Assembly (NCBI GenBank): GCA_019419645.1
Contig: DXZN01000005.1
Location: forward strand, 5,082-69,081
DNA from: Collinsella sp.
GTDB taxonomy: Bacteria; Actinomycetota; Coriobacteriia; Coriobacteriales; Coriobacteriaceae
Length of the DNA: 64,000 nt
Direction of reading: 5' to 3'
The notes under the pieces are model-generated. The model was not told where the DNA came from. It ran no database searches and saw only the letters and a list, made by a program, of their open reading frames with translations. A program made the position numbers and the translations under genes. Of this stretch, positions 1 to 8,039 are shown piece after piece (the stretch's first letter is position 1; each line of letters begins with the position of its first letter).

Positions 1-443
1 CGGTTGACCGCGAGATTTCCCTGGACGTTGTGGACGAAGAGCAGATAGGCGTCCTCGCGCGAAAGCCCAGTCTCCTCCATGATCGAGGGAACCATCTGCT
101 CGGCGCCGCGCTCGACGACGCGCTGTGCCACCCGGGCGTACGCGTCGTCATCCGAGTAGAGCAGATAATAGTCATCGTTTGCCGGCGGACGCTGGCAGAG
201 GGCACCCGCCTCCGTTCCCTCGAGCGGCGGCACCGCCGCCAAGGCCTCGTCGATAAGCGCGTCGAGCAGGGCGAACTTGTCCTCGTAGTGCAGATAGAAC
301 GTGCCACGGTTGATATCGGCGCGGCGGCAAATATCCGCTACCGTCATCTTCGCGAAGCCGACCTCGGCCAGCAGCGCGAAGAACGCCTCCCGTATGACCG
401 AGAGTGTATAGCGTCGGCGACGATCGATCTTCCCCGCTTCCAT
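1..443 (-). CDS. TetR/AcrR family regulator, truncated by the window edge
   Basis: The first 147 codons are visible; the C-terminus lies off the left edge. It starts at ATG 443 behind a GGAGGGG ribosome site. The N-terminal helix-turn-helix is clear: residues about 10-55 contain TVADICRRADINRGTFYLHYED, split here as TVADICRRAD and INRGTFYLHY. It is a close paralogue of the regulator at 3174-3734. It is divergent from the sirtuin-like operon, with a palindrome between them, so it probably represses that operon and itself. The ligand is unknown. Confidence 0.88.
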   Translation of the reverse strand, partial: MEAGKIDRRRRYTLSVIREAFFALLAEVGFAKMTVADICRRADINRGTFYLHYEDKFALLDALIDEALAAVPPLEGTEAGALCQRPPANDDYYLLYSDDDAYARVAQRVVERGAEQMVPSIMEETGLSREDAYLLFVHNVQGNLAVN

Positions 444-547
444 TACCCCTCCAATTGCAACGCTCGACAATGCCCGGCAAACGCTCGTTTATCGACAGCA
501 GGCCGAAGCTGTTCATTGCTCTTAAGCAAATCGACATGGATACTTTT

Positions 548-565
548 TATAGACACCTGTTTATA
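548..565 (+). promoter_or_regulatory. candidate TetR operator
   Basis: An 18-bp inverted repeat, TATAnACA-CC-TGTnTATA, sits in the divergent gap between the TetR gene and sirA, 21 bases before the sirA start codon. A closely similar sequence lies at the same place beside the second TetR (3840-3860). Position and symmetry suggest the TetR binding site; binding itself is inferred. Confidence 0.6.
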
Positions 566-586
566 ATAGCTGAAAGAAGGTATCCA

Positions 587-1552
587 GTGACCCTGTACGA
601 GCAGCTCGTTATCGAGCTCACCAACCGATCGTTTTCCCTTCATGCCGCCTACCGCAGCGGCAGCACGCCCTATGAGCTGAGTGACCGCGAGCCCGAGCCC
701 TACGACCAGCAAATCAGGGACTTCGCCCGCATGATCGAGGAAGCCGATTGCGTGCTGGTGGGCGGGGCCTCTGGGCTCTCCGCGGCGGGCGGCGGCGACT
801 TCTATTACGAGGACAACGCAACCTATCGCAGGCATTTCGGCAAATTCGCCGAGCGCTACGGTTTCAAGGGCGCTTTCGAGGGGTCGTTCTACCGCTGGCC
901 CACCGCCGAGGCGCGCTGGGGATACCTCGCCACCTTCCTCGACACCACGCTCAACGCCCCGCTGCGCAAGCCCTACAGGGACCTCGACACCATTATCGCC
1001 GAGAAGGATTTCTTCGTGCTCACCACCAACCAGGACACGCAGTTTGTGAAGCTCTATCCCTGGGAGAAAGTGGCAGAGATCCAAGGCGACCACCGCTTCT
1101 TTCAGTGCTCCCGCTGTTGCACCGACGCGGTGTGGGATGCGGTCGAGCCGGTCTCCAACATGGTAGAGGCCATGGGAGACGGCCTTGAGGTTCCGACAGA
1201 GCTCGTGCCGCGCTGCCCGCACTGCGGGGCAGAGGCGTTCCCCTGGGTTCGCGGCTACGGCAACTTCCTGCAGGGCGAACTCTACGAGGAGCAGTACCGC
1301 AAGGTGTCCGAATGGCTCGACGCGCACGCACGGCAGAGGATCCTCTTCCTCGAGCTGGGTGTGGGCCGCATGACGCCCGCGTTTATCCAGGAGCCGTTCT
1401 GGGCCCTCACGGCGCAGTTACCGCAGGCCAGCTACATCGCCGTAAACAACAAGACGCAGTTTCTCCCCCGCGCGATCGAGGATCGGGGGCTCGCCGTTCG
1501 CGCCGACATCGCCGACGTGCTTGCCGACGTGCGCAAGACGCTGGGGAGGTAG
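587..1552 (+). CDS. sirtuin-like protein A (Sir2 family, class M-like)
   Basis: This 321-residue protein has the Sir2 plan. A glycine-rich NAD loop (VGGASG, about residues 58-63) is followed by TTNQD with Asn148, then QGDH at 166-169 where classical sirtuins have the catalytic His-Gly, and zinc-type cysteines near 174-178 plus CPHC at 210-213. The TTNxD and QGD pattern resembles class M sirtuins (SirTM), which are protein ADP-ribosyltransferases; that activity is inferred. The GTG start at 587 follows an AAGAAGG site, and the second copy of the gene has ATG at the same place. It is first in a three-gene operon, with sirB three bases downstream. No macrodomain, lipoate ligase or GcvH partner is nearby. 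Confidence 0.82.
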   Translation: MTLYEQLVIELTNRSFSLHAAYRSGSTPYELSDREPEPYDQQIRDFARMIEEADCVLVGGASGLSAAGGGDFYYEDNATYRRHFGKFAERYGFKGAFEGSFYRWPTAEARWGYLATFLDTTLNAPLRKPYRDLDTIIAEKDFFVLTTNQDTQFVKLYPWEKVAEIQGDHRFFQCSRCCTDAVWDAVEPVSNMVEAMGDGLEVPTELVPRCPHCGAEAFPWVRGYGNFLQGELYEEQYRKVSEWLDAHARQRILFLELGVGRMTPAFIQEPFWALTAQLPQASYIAVNNKTQFLPRAIEDRGLAVRADIADVLADVRKTLGR

Positions 1553-1555
1553 CGC

Positions 1556-2254
1556 ATGGAGACGGCGAAAGCAGTTCGCATAGGCAGGGCGCTAGCCGAA
1601 GCGGATCTTGTCATCATCGGCGCTAGCAACGGACTCGACATGGCGGAGGGGCTCAACCTTTTCTGCGCCGATGCTCATTTCCAAGAGGCGTACGGGGACC
1701 TCGCCCAGGCAGACGGCATCGGCTGCATACTGCAGGGGCTCGCTTCCCCGGATGCCAGCGTGCGACGCCGATGGGCCGAGCGGTTCCATCAAAAGGAGTA
1801 TCTCGAATATGAGCCCGGCTCGCTCATGAACGGGCTGCGGCGTCTTACGGAGCACGCCGACACCTTCGTGGTCACATGCAACATCGACGGGCACTTCGCG
1901 CGCGCCGGGTTCGACGAGAACCGCGTGCTCGAGACGGAGGGGGGCATACGCACGTCGATCGACGAGCGGCGTCTCGCCCATCCAGACGCCCTCGCCACGG
2001 CCCAGCTCGAGGAGCTCGAGCGCCTTGTGCAAGCCCATCGCAACGGCAGGGTCGCCATCCTCGAACTTGGCGTGGGACTGCGCAACGGCATCATAAAGCA
2101 CATGCTCGCCCAGATCGCGAACGTCTGCGAGCACGCCACCTACATCGTGTTCAACTACAGCCAGGCTATGGCGCCCGATGCATCGTGCGAGACGATTCTC
2201 GTTGACGGCGATATGGCCCCGGCTTTCGAGGAGATTGCCCAATGCCGTCTCTAG
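1556..2254 (+). CDS. sirtuin-like protein B, zinc ribbon absent
   Basis: This 232-residue protein is related to its two neighbours but shorter. It keeps a modified NAD loop (IIGASNG, about residues 21-27), the TCNID motif with Asn109, and the late ELGVG segment. It lacks the cysteine pairs of the zinc ribbon, and the region that carries QGD in protein A reads TEGGIRTS. It may be a non-catalytic or altered-specificity paralogue, perhaps a partner subunit of A or C. It is tightly packed: three bases after sirA, and it overlaps sirC by 13 bases. Confidence 0.72.
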   Translation: METAKAVRIGRALAEADLVIIGASNGLDMAEGLNLFCADAHFQEAYGDLAQADGIGCILQGLASPDASVRRRWAERFHQKEYLEYEPGSLMNGLRRLTEHADTFVVTCNIDGHFARAGFDENRVLETEGGIRTSIDERRLAHPDALATAQLEELERLVQAHRNGRVAILELGVGLRNGIIKHMLAQIANVCEHATYIVFNYSQAMAPDASCETILVDGDMAPAFEEIAQCRL

Positions 2255-3090
2255 AGAGGGAAGCGTATAGGCTTCGAAGCCTTATCGACGATGCCGACGC
2301 CATCATCGTCGGCATCGGCTCGGGCATGTCAAGCGCCGCCGGGTTCAACCATTACAACCGCGCAGGCATGGCGCGCGCCGGAATGACGGACTGGCAGCAA
2401 GCCTTTGGCTTCAAGAGCCTTTTCGACGGCTTCTACCACCTCTACCCCAGCCTCGAGCAGCGATGGGCATACTATGCGCGATACATCGACTTCATGCTGC
2501 GCGAGCCGACCTCGCAGCCCTATCTCGACCTACGGTCCCTCATCGGCCATAAGGACTACTTCATCCTGAGCACCAATGTGGACACCCAGGCCGAGAAGAC
2601 GTTTCCCGACGAGAGAACCTGTAACTATCAGGGAAGCTTCGCGCACCTTCAGTGCAAGCAGCCATGCTGTGACGAGCTCTTCGACGCGAGCCCCTACGTC
2701 GAGCGCATGCTCGCGGGCATGGCGGGGTTCGAGGTCCTCAGCGAGGATGTCCCCCGATGCCCGCACTGCGGCTGGCAGCTTGTGCCGTGGGTGCGCGACG
2801 ACACGTTTCTGCAGGGTGCGGCCTGGCGCGAGAGCCTCGGACGATACGAGCGCTTCGTGCGCGAGCGCAGCGATCGCCGCGTGCTGTTGCTGGAGCTCGG
2901 CGTGGGCGAGATGACCCCCGGCATCATCACGCTCCCGTTCTGGAGCATGACCGCGAAGCTGCCGGATGCGCACCTGTTGAGCGTCAACATCTCGAACGGC
3001 TCGGCTCCGTTGCAGCTTGGAAGCAAGGCAGGGGCGATCCAGGCCGATTTGGGCGCCCTGCTCTCGGTGGCGCGGGCAGGTGGCGAGTAA
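2242..3090 (+). CDS. sirtuin-like protein C
   Basis: This 282-residue Sir2-family protein has an NAD loop (VGIGSGMSSAAG), STNVD with Asn112, YQGSFAHLQC where classical enzymes have His-Gly and the first zinc cysteines, and CPHC later. Like protein A it matches the class M pattern rather than a classical deacetylase. The ATG lies inside the end of sirB, so translation is probably coupled. The last 680 bases are nearly identical to the truncated copy at 5889-6570. A terminator-like hairpin follows. Confidence 0.82.
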   Translation: MPSLEREAYRLRSLIDDADAIIVGIGSGMSSAAGFNHYNRAGMARAGMTDWQQAFGFKSLFDGFYHLYPSLEQRWAYYARYIDFMLREPTSQPYLDLRSLIGHKDYFILSTNVDTQAEKTFPDERTCNYQGSFAHLQCKQPCCDELFDASPYVERMLAGMAGFEVLSEDVPRCPHCGWQLVPWVRDDTFLQGAAWRESLGRYERFVRERSDRRVLLLELGVGEMTPGIITLPFWSMTAKLPDAHLLSVNISNGSAPLQLGSKAGAIQADLGALLSVARAGGE

Positions 3091-3125
3091 CGCGGAGCGG
3101 TAGACGCGCAATGAGGTTTTAGCCG

Positions 3126-3155
3126 CAGCCTCCGAACGAGAGGGCTCGGAGGCTG
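3126..3155. terminator. hairpin between convergent genes
   Basis: A 10-bp stem, CAGCCTCCGA with TCGGAGGCTG, lies between sirC and the convergent second TetR. A very similar hairpin is at 8542-8569. The T tract is poor on both sides, so termination is likely but not certain. Confidence 0.55.
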
Positions 3156-3173
3156 GTATTCCTGAATCGCAGG

Positions 3174-3734
3174 TCACGATGGGTTATCGGAATCGCGAAG
3201 AGCGGATACCGCCAGTAAGCCCCCTTCGGAATAGGCGTTGAGCAGCTCCTGGGCATGGGCGAACTCGGGGCCTCGTCTCCAGCCGAGCAGGCGGTTGACG
3301 GCCAGATCGCCCTGGACGTTGTGGACGAAGAGCAGGAAGGCGTCTTCGCGTGAAAGCCCTGTTTTCTCCATGACCCAGGGAACCATCTGCTCCGCTCCGC
3401 GTTCTATGACGCGCTGGGCTACGCGAGCGTATGAGTCGCTGTCCGAATAAAGCAGGCGATAATCGTCGTCTGCCGACGGACGCTGGCAAAGCGTTGCCGA
3501 TTCAACCCCCTCAAGCGGGGGAGCCGCTGCCAATGCCTCGTCGATAAGCGCATCGAGCAGCGCGTACTTATCCTCGCAATGCAGATAGAACGTTCCCCGG
3601 TTGATCTCGGCGCGGCGGCAGATGTCCGCCACCGTCATCTTCGCGAAGCCGACCTCGGCCAGCAGCGCGAAGAACGCCTCCTGTATGACCGAGAGGGTGT
3701 AGCGCCGCCGGCGGTCGATCTTGGTTTCTCCCAT
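3174..3734 (-). CDS. TetR/AcrR family regulator, second copy
   Basis: This complete 186-residue regulator starts at ATG 3734 (GGAGAGG site upstream), the position equivalent to the first copy. The helix-turn-helix reads TVADICRRAE then INRGTFYLHCE at about residues 27-48, and the rest is an all-alpha ligand domain. It differs from the first copy at scattered positions, so the block duplication is not brand new. It is divergent from the sirA remnant and the radical SAM pair, which it may now control. Confidence 0.88.
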   Translation of the reverse strand: MGETKIDRRRRYTLSVIQEAFFALLAEVGFAKMTVADICRRAEINRGTFYLHCEDKYALLDALIDEALAAAPPLEGVESATLCQRPSADDDYRLLYSDSDSYARVAQRVIERGAEQMVPWVMEKTGLSREDAFLLFVHNVQGDLAVNRLLGWRRGPEFAHAQELLNAYSEGGLLAVSALRDSDNPS

Positions 3735-3839
3735 CGCCTCTCCAATCTGAGTCGTTTGACAATGTCCAGTAGCTGTTCGTTTATCGACAGGTGCACGCGT
3801 TTGTTCATTGCCCCTGCGAAAATCAACAAGGATACTGTT

Positions 3840-3860
3840 TATAGACACCTGTTTTTTATA
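3840..3860 (+). promoter_or_regulatory. candidate TetR operator, second copy
   Basis: This contains TATAGACACCTGT followed by TTTTTTATA, the counterpart of the palindrome at 548-565. The right half is stretched by three T bases, which weakens the symmetry. It lies 17 bases before the ATG of the sirA remnant. Confidence 0.5.
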
Positions 3861-3877
3861 GCTGAAAGGGAGCACGG

Positions 3878-4078
3878 ATGACCCTGTGCGAGAAGCTCGG
3901 CATCGGGCTTGTCAGCCGATCGTTTTCCCATCGGGCCGTCTATCGAAACGGCGGCACGTCATACGATTTGAGCGATTGCGAGCCTGCTGCTTGCAAGCAA
4001 GATATCGAGGCTTTTGCCCGCAAGGTGGGGAAGGCTGATTGCGTGTTTACGGGAGAGGCAGGTAGGCAGGCGTTATGA
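3878..4078 (+). pseudogene. sirA remnant, 5-prime end only
   Basis: The first ~57 codons match sirA at the same distance from a TetR gene (MTL.E.L, ADCVxxG at the end). The match stops near 4047, just where the NAD loop would begin, and an unrelated tail leads to TGA at 4078. The remaining 66-residue ORF cannot be a working sirtuin. Its stop overlaps the start of the radical SAM gene (ATGA), so it may act as a leader ORF that couples translation to the inserted genes. Confidence 0.85.
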
Positions 4079-4764
4079 GCATCTGCATCAAAAATCAGAT
4101 TCAGAATATGAATATCGTCATCGGCTGCACGGTGGGGTGTCCATATTGCTATGCCCGTAACAATGTGAAACGTTGGCATATGATTGACGACTTCGCTGAT
4201 CCTGCGTTCTTCCCGAGCAAGCTCAAGATGATGGAAAAGAAACGCCCGCAGAACTTTCTCCTTACCGGCATGAGCGATCTCTCCGGGTGGAAGCTGGAAT
4301 GGCGAGACGAGGTATTTGCAAAGATCCATGAGAATCCACAGCATCAGTTCCTGTTCCTGACCAAGAGACCCGATTTGCTGGATTTAGATACCGACCTGGA
4401 AAACGCATGGTTCGGCGTTACGGTGACGAGGAAAGCGGAGCTGTGGCGTATCGACGCCCTTCGGAAAAACGTCAAAGCAAATCACTTCTTCGTTACTTTT
4501 GAGCCGCTATTCGACGATCCCGGTACGGTCGACCTTTCCGGAATCAACTGGATCGTCGTCGGTACCATGACCGGGGCGCAGAGCAGGAAGGTTCATACGG
4601 AACCGGAGTGGGCATGGTCTTTGACGGACCAGGCGCACGCGCTTGGCATTCCAATGTTTATGAAGGAAGACCTCGTCTCTGTCATAGGGGACGAAAACAT
4701 GATTCAGGAATTGCCGGAAGAATTCGAAAGAGTGCTGGAGGTGCAGAGAACATGGCGGAAGTGA
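4075..4764 (+). CDS. radical SAM protein, mobile pair protein A-like (DUF5131 group)
   Basis: This 229-residue protein carries the iron-sulfur motif CTVGCPYC (Cys18, Cys22, Cys25) near the N-terminus. Segments such as FLTKRPDLL and WIVVGTMTG are typical of the DUF5131/phage Gp37-like branch. I recognise it as the first member of the so-called radical SAM mobile pair seen on mobile DNA in gut bacteria; the substrate is unknown. Base composition is visibly lower in GC than the flanking sirtuin genes. It overlaps protein B by 13 bases. The MarR regulator often reported with such pairs is not present here. Confidence 0.85.
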   Translation: MSICIKNQIQNMNIVIGCTVGCPYCYARNNVKRWHMIDDFADPAFFPSKLKMMEKKRPQNFLLTGMSDLSGWKLEWRDEVFAKIHENPQHQFLFLTKRPDLLDLDTDLENAWFGVTVTRKAELWRIDALRKNVKANHFFVTFEPLFDDPGTVDLSGINWIVVGTMTGAQSRKVHTEPEWAWSLTDQAHALGIPMFMKEDLVSVIGDENMIQELPEEFERVLEVQRTWRK

Positions 4765-5660
4765 TCGATGGAATCCTCATCAATGAGGTGGAAGCAAAGA
4801 ACATCATGACCAAGTCCAGCCTGCCGGTAGGCGGCTACTCGGTCAATCCCTATGTAGGCTGCACGCATGCCTGCAAGTATTGCTATGCCTCCTTTATGAA
4901 GCGCTTTACCGGACACAAGGAGGAATGGGGCACCTTTCTTGATGTGAAGCATTGGCCGGAAATCAAGAATCCGAAGAAATACGCTGGACAGCGGGTGGTT
5001 ATCGGTTCTGTGACGGATGGCTACAATCCACAGGAGGAGCGATTCGGGAATACCAGGAAACTCCTGGAGCAGCTGATTGGCAGCGATGCAGATATTCTGA
5101 TCTGCACAAAGTCCGATCTTGTGGTACGGGATATCGATCTGCTGAAGAGGCTTGGACGAGTGACCGTTTCATGGTCGATCAACACGCTGGATGAGAACTT
5201 CAAGAACGATATGGACTCCGCGTCGAGCATCGAGCGTCGTATCGCTGCTATGAAGCAGGTGTATGACGAAGGTATCCGTACGGTCTGCTTCGTGTCCCCG
5301 GTATTTCCCGGCATCACGGATTTTGAGATGATTTTTGAGCGAGTAAAAGATCGGTGCGATTTGTTTTGGCTCGAAAATCTCAATCTTCGGGGTGGTTTCA
5401 AAAAAGCGATCCTGGATTATATCGCCGAGAAACATCCCAATCTCGTACCGCTTTACGATGAGATCTATAACAAGCGCAACCGTAGCTATTTTGAAGCGCT
5501 TGAAGTAAAAGCCGAGGAAATGGCCAAGAAGTACGATTGCCCCTTTGTGGACAACGAAATGCCTTATGGCAGAGTCCCCCAGGGGCATCCGGTGATCGTG
5601 GACTACTTCTATCACGAGGAAGTCCGAGGGTCGGATAATAGCGGAAAAAGAAATCGTTAA
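4752..5660 (+). CDS. radical SAM protein, mobile pair protein B-like
   Basis: This 302-residue protein has CTHACKYC (Cys37, Cys41, Cys44) and a fold related to spore photoproduct lyase-type radical SAM enzymes, with GSVTDGYNP and an RGGF motif downstream. The start ATG 4752 follows GGAGG and overlaps gene A, so the two are made together. The C-terminus (VIVDYFYHEE) is typical of the B member of the pair. The function is unknown; acquisition by transfer is inferred from composition and from the way the pair replaces part of the second sirtuin block. Confidence 0.85.
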   Translation: MAEVIDGILINEVEAKNIMTKSSLPVGGYSVNPYVGCTHACKYCYASFMKRFTGHKEEWGTFLDVKHWPEIKNPKKYAGQRVVIGSVTDGYNPQEERFGNTRKLLEQLIGSDADILICTKSDLVVRDIDLLKRLGRVTVSWSINTLDENFKNDMDSASSIERRIAAMKQVYDEGIRTVCFVSPVFPGITDFEMIFERVKDRCDLFWLENLNLRGGFKKAILDYIAEKHPNLVPLYDEIYNKRNRSYFEALEVKAEEMAKKYDCPFVDNEMPYGRVPQGHPVIVDYFYHEEVRGSDNSGKRNR

Positions 5661-5832
5661 ACGGAAACCGACGACGATTCGCTCGAGCGATTAGCGTCCA
5701 CGCGTGGCTTCTGCCGATTGGCGCAACGGGCGACGGATTAAGGGATCGCTCGGGCGGATGATCCCGCTGCAGTACAGGCGGTCGCTCAATTTAGCGGCAT
5801 GAGCGTTTTCGCACGGAAAACCAGTATCCCCT

Positions 5833-6570
5833 GTGCCGAGTTTAATCGTAGCGAATACAATGGGCACTGAGCATCAATCGAAAGTAGTCAAGAGCCTTTT
5901 CGACGGCTTCTACCACCTCTACCCCAGCCTCGAGCAGCAGTGGGCATACTATGCGCGATACATCGACTTCATGCTGCGCGAGCTGGCCTCGCAGCCCTAT
6001 CTCGACCTACGGTCCCTCATCGGCCATAAGGACTACTTCATCCTGAGCACCAATGTGGACACCCAGGCCGAGAAGACGTTTCCCGACGAGAGAACCTGTA
6101 ACTATCAGGGAAGCTTCGCGCACCTTCAGTGCAAGCAGCCATGCTGTGACGAGCTCTTCGACGCGAGCCCCTACGTCGAGCGCATGCTCGCGGGCATGGC
6201 GGGGTTCGAGGTCCTCAGCGAGGATGTCCCCCGATGCCCGCACTGCGGCTGGCAGCTTGTGCCGTGGGTGCGCGACGACACGTTTCTGCAGGGTGCGGCC
6301 TGGCGCGAGAGCCTCGGACGATACGAGCGCTTCGTGCGCGAGCGCAGCGATCGCCGCGTGCTGTTGCTGGAGCTCGGCGTGGGCGAGATGACCCCCGGCA
6401 TCATCACGCTCCCGTTCTGGAGCATGACCGCGAAGCTGCCGGATGCGCACCTGTTGAGCGTCAACATCTCGAACGGCTCGGCTCCGCTGCAGCTCGGAAG
6501 CAAGGCAGGGGCGATTCAGGCAGATTTGGGCGCGCTGCTCTCGGCGGCGCGGACGGGCGACGGTGCTTAA
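5833..6570 (+). pseudogene. sirC remnant, N-terminus missing
   Basis: From about 5889 the DNA matches sirC (from about 2411) with only a few differences, keeping STNVD, the cysteines and CPHC. The first ~56 codons, including the glycine-rich NAD loop, are gone. The ORF can be opened at GTG 5833 or ATG 5860, which gives a new, unrelated N-terminus. Without the NAD loop activity is unlikely. The reading frame is still open over ~680 bases, so the break is recent or the product still has a role. Its stop overlaps that of the convergent cupin gene. Confidence 0.8.
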
Positions 6571-7331
6571 GCCTCCTTGTTGGTCGCTTTAAGGTATGCA
6601 TCGTCGCCCACGGGCTCCAGCCACTCGTTGGAGGTCTCCTCGCCCGGAACCTCCAACGCGAGATGCGAGAACCAGCTGTCGGGCGCGGCGCCGTGCCAGT
6701 GCTTCACCCCCGGGGCGATGTTGACCACGTCGCCGGGGCGCAGCTCCTGTGCCGGCTTTCCCCACTCCTGGTAAAACCCTCGACCAGCCACGCAGACGAG
6801 GATCTGCCCACCGCCGCTTTTGGCGTGATGGACGTGCCAGTTGTTGCGGCAGCCGGGCTCGAACGTCACGTTGTGGACACCGACCTGCTCGGTGGAAAGG
6901 GGCGCGAGGTAGCTTTGCCCGATAAAGTACTTCGCGAAGGCGTCGTTGGGGGCACCGATGGGGAAAACCATCTCGTTTTGGTGCTGAGCCCTTGCGTCGG
7001 CGGCATCGTCGGCCGCCCAGACCTCCTTCGCCATGCGGAAGGCAGCCCACGCCTTGGGCCAACCCGCATAAAACGCCGCGTGCGTAAGGATTTCCGCTAT
7101 CTCCGTCCTGGTCACTCCATTGTTCTTTGCGGACATCAGGTGATATTTGAACGAAGAGTCCGTCAGCCCCTGCGACATCAGGGCAACCACCGTCACCACG
7201 CTGCGGTCGCGCAGGGAGAGCTCACTCTCTCGGCTCCACACCTCGCCGAACAGCACGTCGTCGTTGAGCTGTGCGAATTTGGGAGCGAACTCCCCCAGGG
7301 CGTCTCTGCCTGCCGTCTGTTTAACTGCCAT
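6567..7331 (-). CDS. carboxymuconolactone decarboxylase-like and cupin two-domain protein
   Basis: This 254-residue protein starts at ATG 7331 after AGGAGGAAA. The first half resembles the CMD/AhpD alpha-helical domain (GEVWSRESELSLRDRS, then LTHAAFYAGWPKA near residue 85), though the CxxC of AhpD is absent. The second half is a cupin with NNWHVHHAKSGGGQ and the late HWHGAAPDSWFSH metal-binding box. Such fusions are usually annotated as putative quinone- or thiol-linked oxidative stress proteins; the reaction is not established. It is followed by a flavin reductase gene on the same strand, and the MerR gene upstream may control both. Confidence 0.8.
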   Translation of the reverse strand: MAVKQTAGRDALGEFAPKFAQLNDDVLFGEVWSRESELSLRDRSVVTVVALMSQGLTDSSFKYHLMSAKNNGVTRTEIAEILTHAAFYAGWPKAWAAFRMAKEVWAADDAADARAQHQNEMVFPIGAPNDAFAKYFIGQSYLAPLSTEQVGVHNVTFEPGCRNNWHVHHAKSGGGQILVCVAGRGFYQEWGKPAQELRPGDVVNIAPGVKHWHGAAPDSWFSHLALEVPGEETSNEWLEPVGDDAYLKATNKEA

Positions 7332-7394
7332 GATCGATTTCCTCCTGTCGATAGTTTTGGCACAAATCTGTTTCCGCGCGGCCAAACAGCCCGG

Positions 7395-7934
7395 CTAGAT
7401 TCCCATGCCCATTCGCCGCGCCTGCTCCAGAGCGGGATGCCCGGCGATTTCGCCCACGCCGTTCACGCCGCCGGCGAAAACCGTTCCAGCGAGCGTGCAG
7501 CGGGAGAAACAGTCAACCCATCCCTGCATCGCCTTTTTCGCCCCGTCGAAGGTCGAGCGCCCGTTCTCCGCCGCCGTCGCCAACAGATATGCCTCGGTGA
7601 ATGCATAATCGGAACCAAAAAGCGGGTTAGCGCGGTCCAGCATGGTTTTGAGCTGGCCGCAGACGCTGTAGTAGTAGACGGGCGTTGCAAACACCAGCAC
7701 ATCCGCATCGTGCATTTTGGCGGCAATTTCCACGGCATCGTCTTGGATGACGCAACGCCCCAACTTTAAGCAGGCAAGGCAGCCCCTGCAGAAGCCCATT
7801 TGCTTCTCGCGCAGACGCACGGTCTCAACGCTGTGACCTGCCTCCCGCGCGCCGTTGGCGAAAGCCTCCGCCAGCGTCTCGGAATTGCCATTCTTTCGTG
7901 GACTTGAAGAAACTATCAAAACCGTTTTGCCCAT
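7395..7934 (-). CDS. NAD(P)H-dependent FMN reductase / flavodoxin-fold protein
   Basis: This 179-residue protein begins with SSSPRKNGNSETLAEAF, the FMN phosphate loop of the flavodoxin-like reductase family. It has a GFCRGCLACLKLGRC cysteine cluster (about residues 47-61) and TPVYYYSVCGQLK. The cysteine-rich loop is typical of the iron-sulfur flavoprotein-like subgroup. It is transcribed away from the MerR gene, and the MerR operator overlaps its likely promoter. It probably reduces flavin or quinone substrates under stress. Confidence 0.85.
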   Translation of the reverse strand: MGKTVLIVSSSPRKNGNSETLAEAFANGAREAGHSVETVRLREKQMGFCRGCLACLKLGRCVIQDDAVEIAAKMHDADVLVFATPVYYYSVCGQLKTMLDRANPLFGSDYAFTEAYLLATAAENGRSTFDGAKKAMQGWVDCFSRCTLAGTVFAGGVNGVGEIAGHPALEQARRMGMGI

Positions 7935-7985
7935 TACGGAATACCCCTTGCGCTCCCGATTTACATTGACGAGAATGAAGGTAAT

Positions 7986-8005
7986 ACCTAAACCTGACTT
8001 TAGGT
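7986..8005 (-). promoter_or_regulatory. MerR-type operator and promoter
   Basis: There is a perfect 7-bp inverted repeat, ACCTAAA-CCTGAC-TTTAGGT. On the minus strand TTGACC at its edge forms a -35 box, with a long (about 19-bp) spacer to a weak -10 box. A dyad inside an overlong spacer is the usual MerR arrangement, and it would drive the flavin reductase gene. Confidence 0.6.
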
Positions 8006-8039
8006 CAAGGAATGAATTCGACATTGTTTCGGAGGAGCC

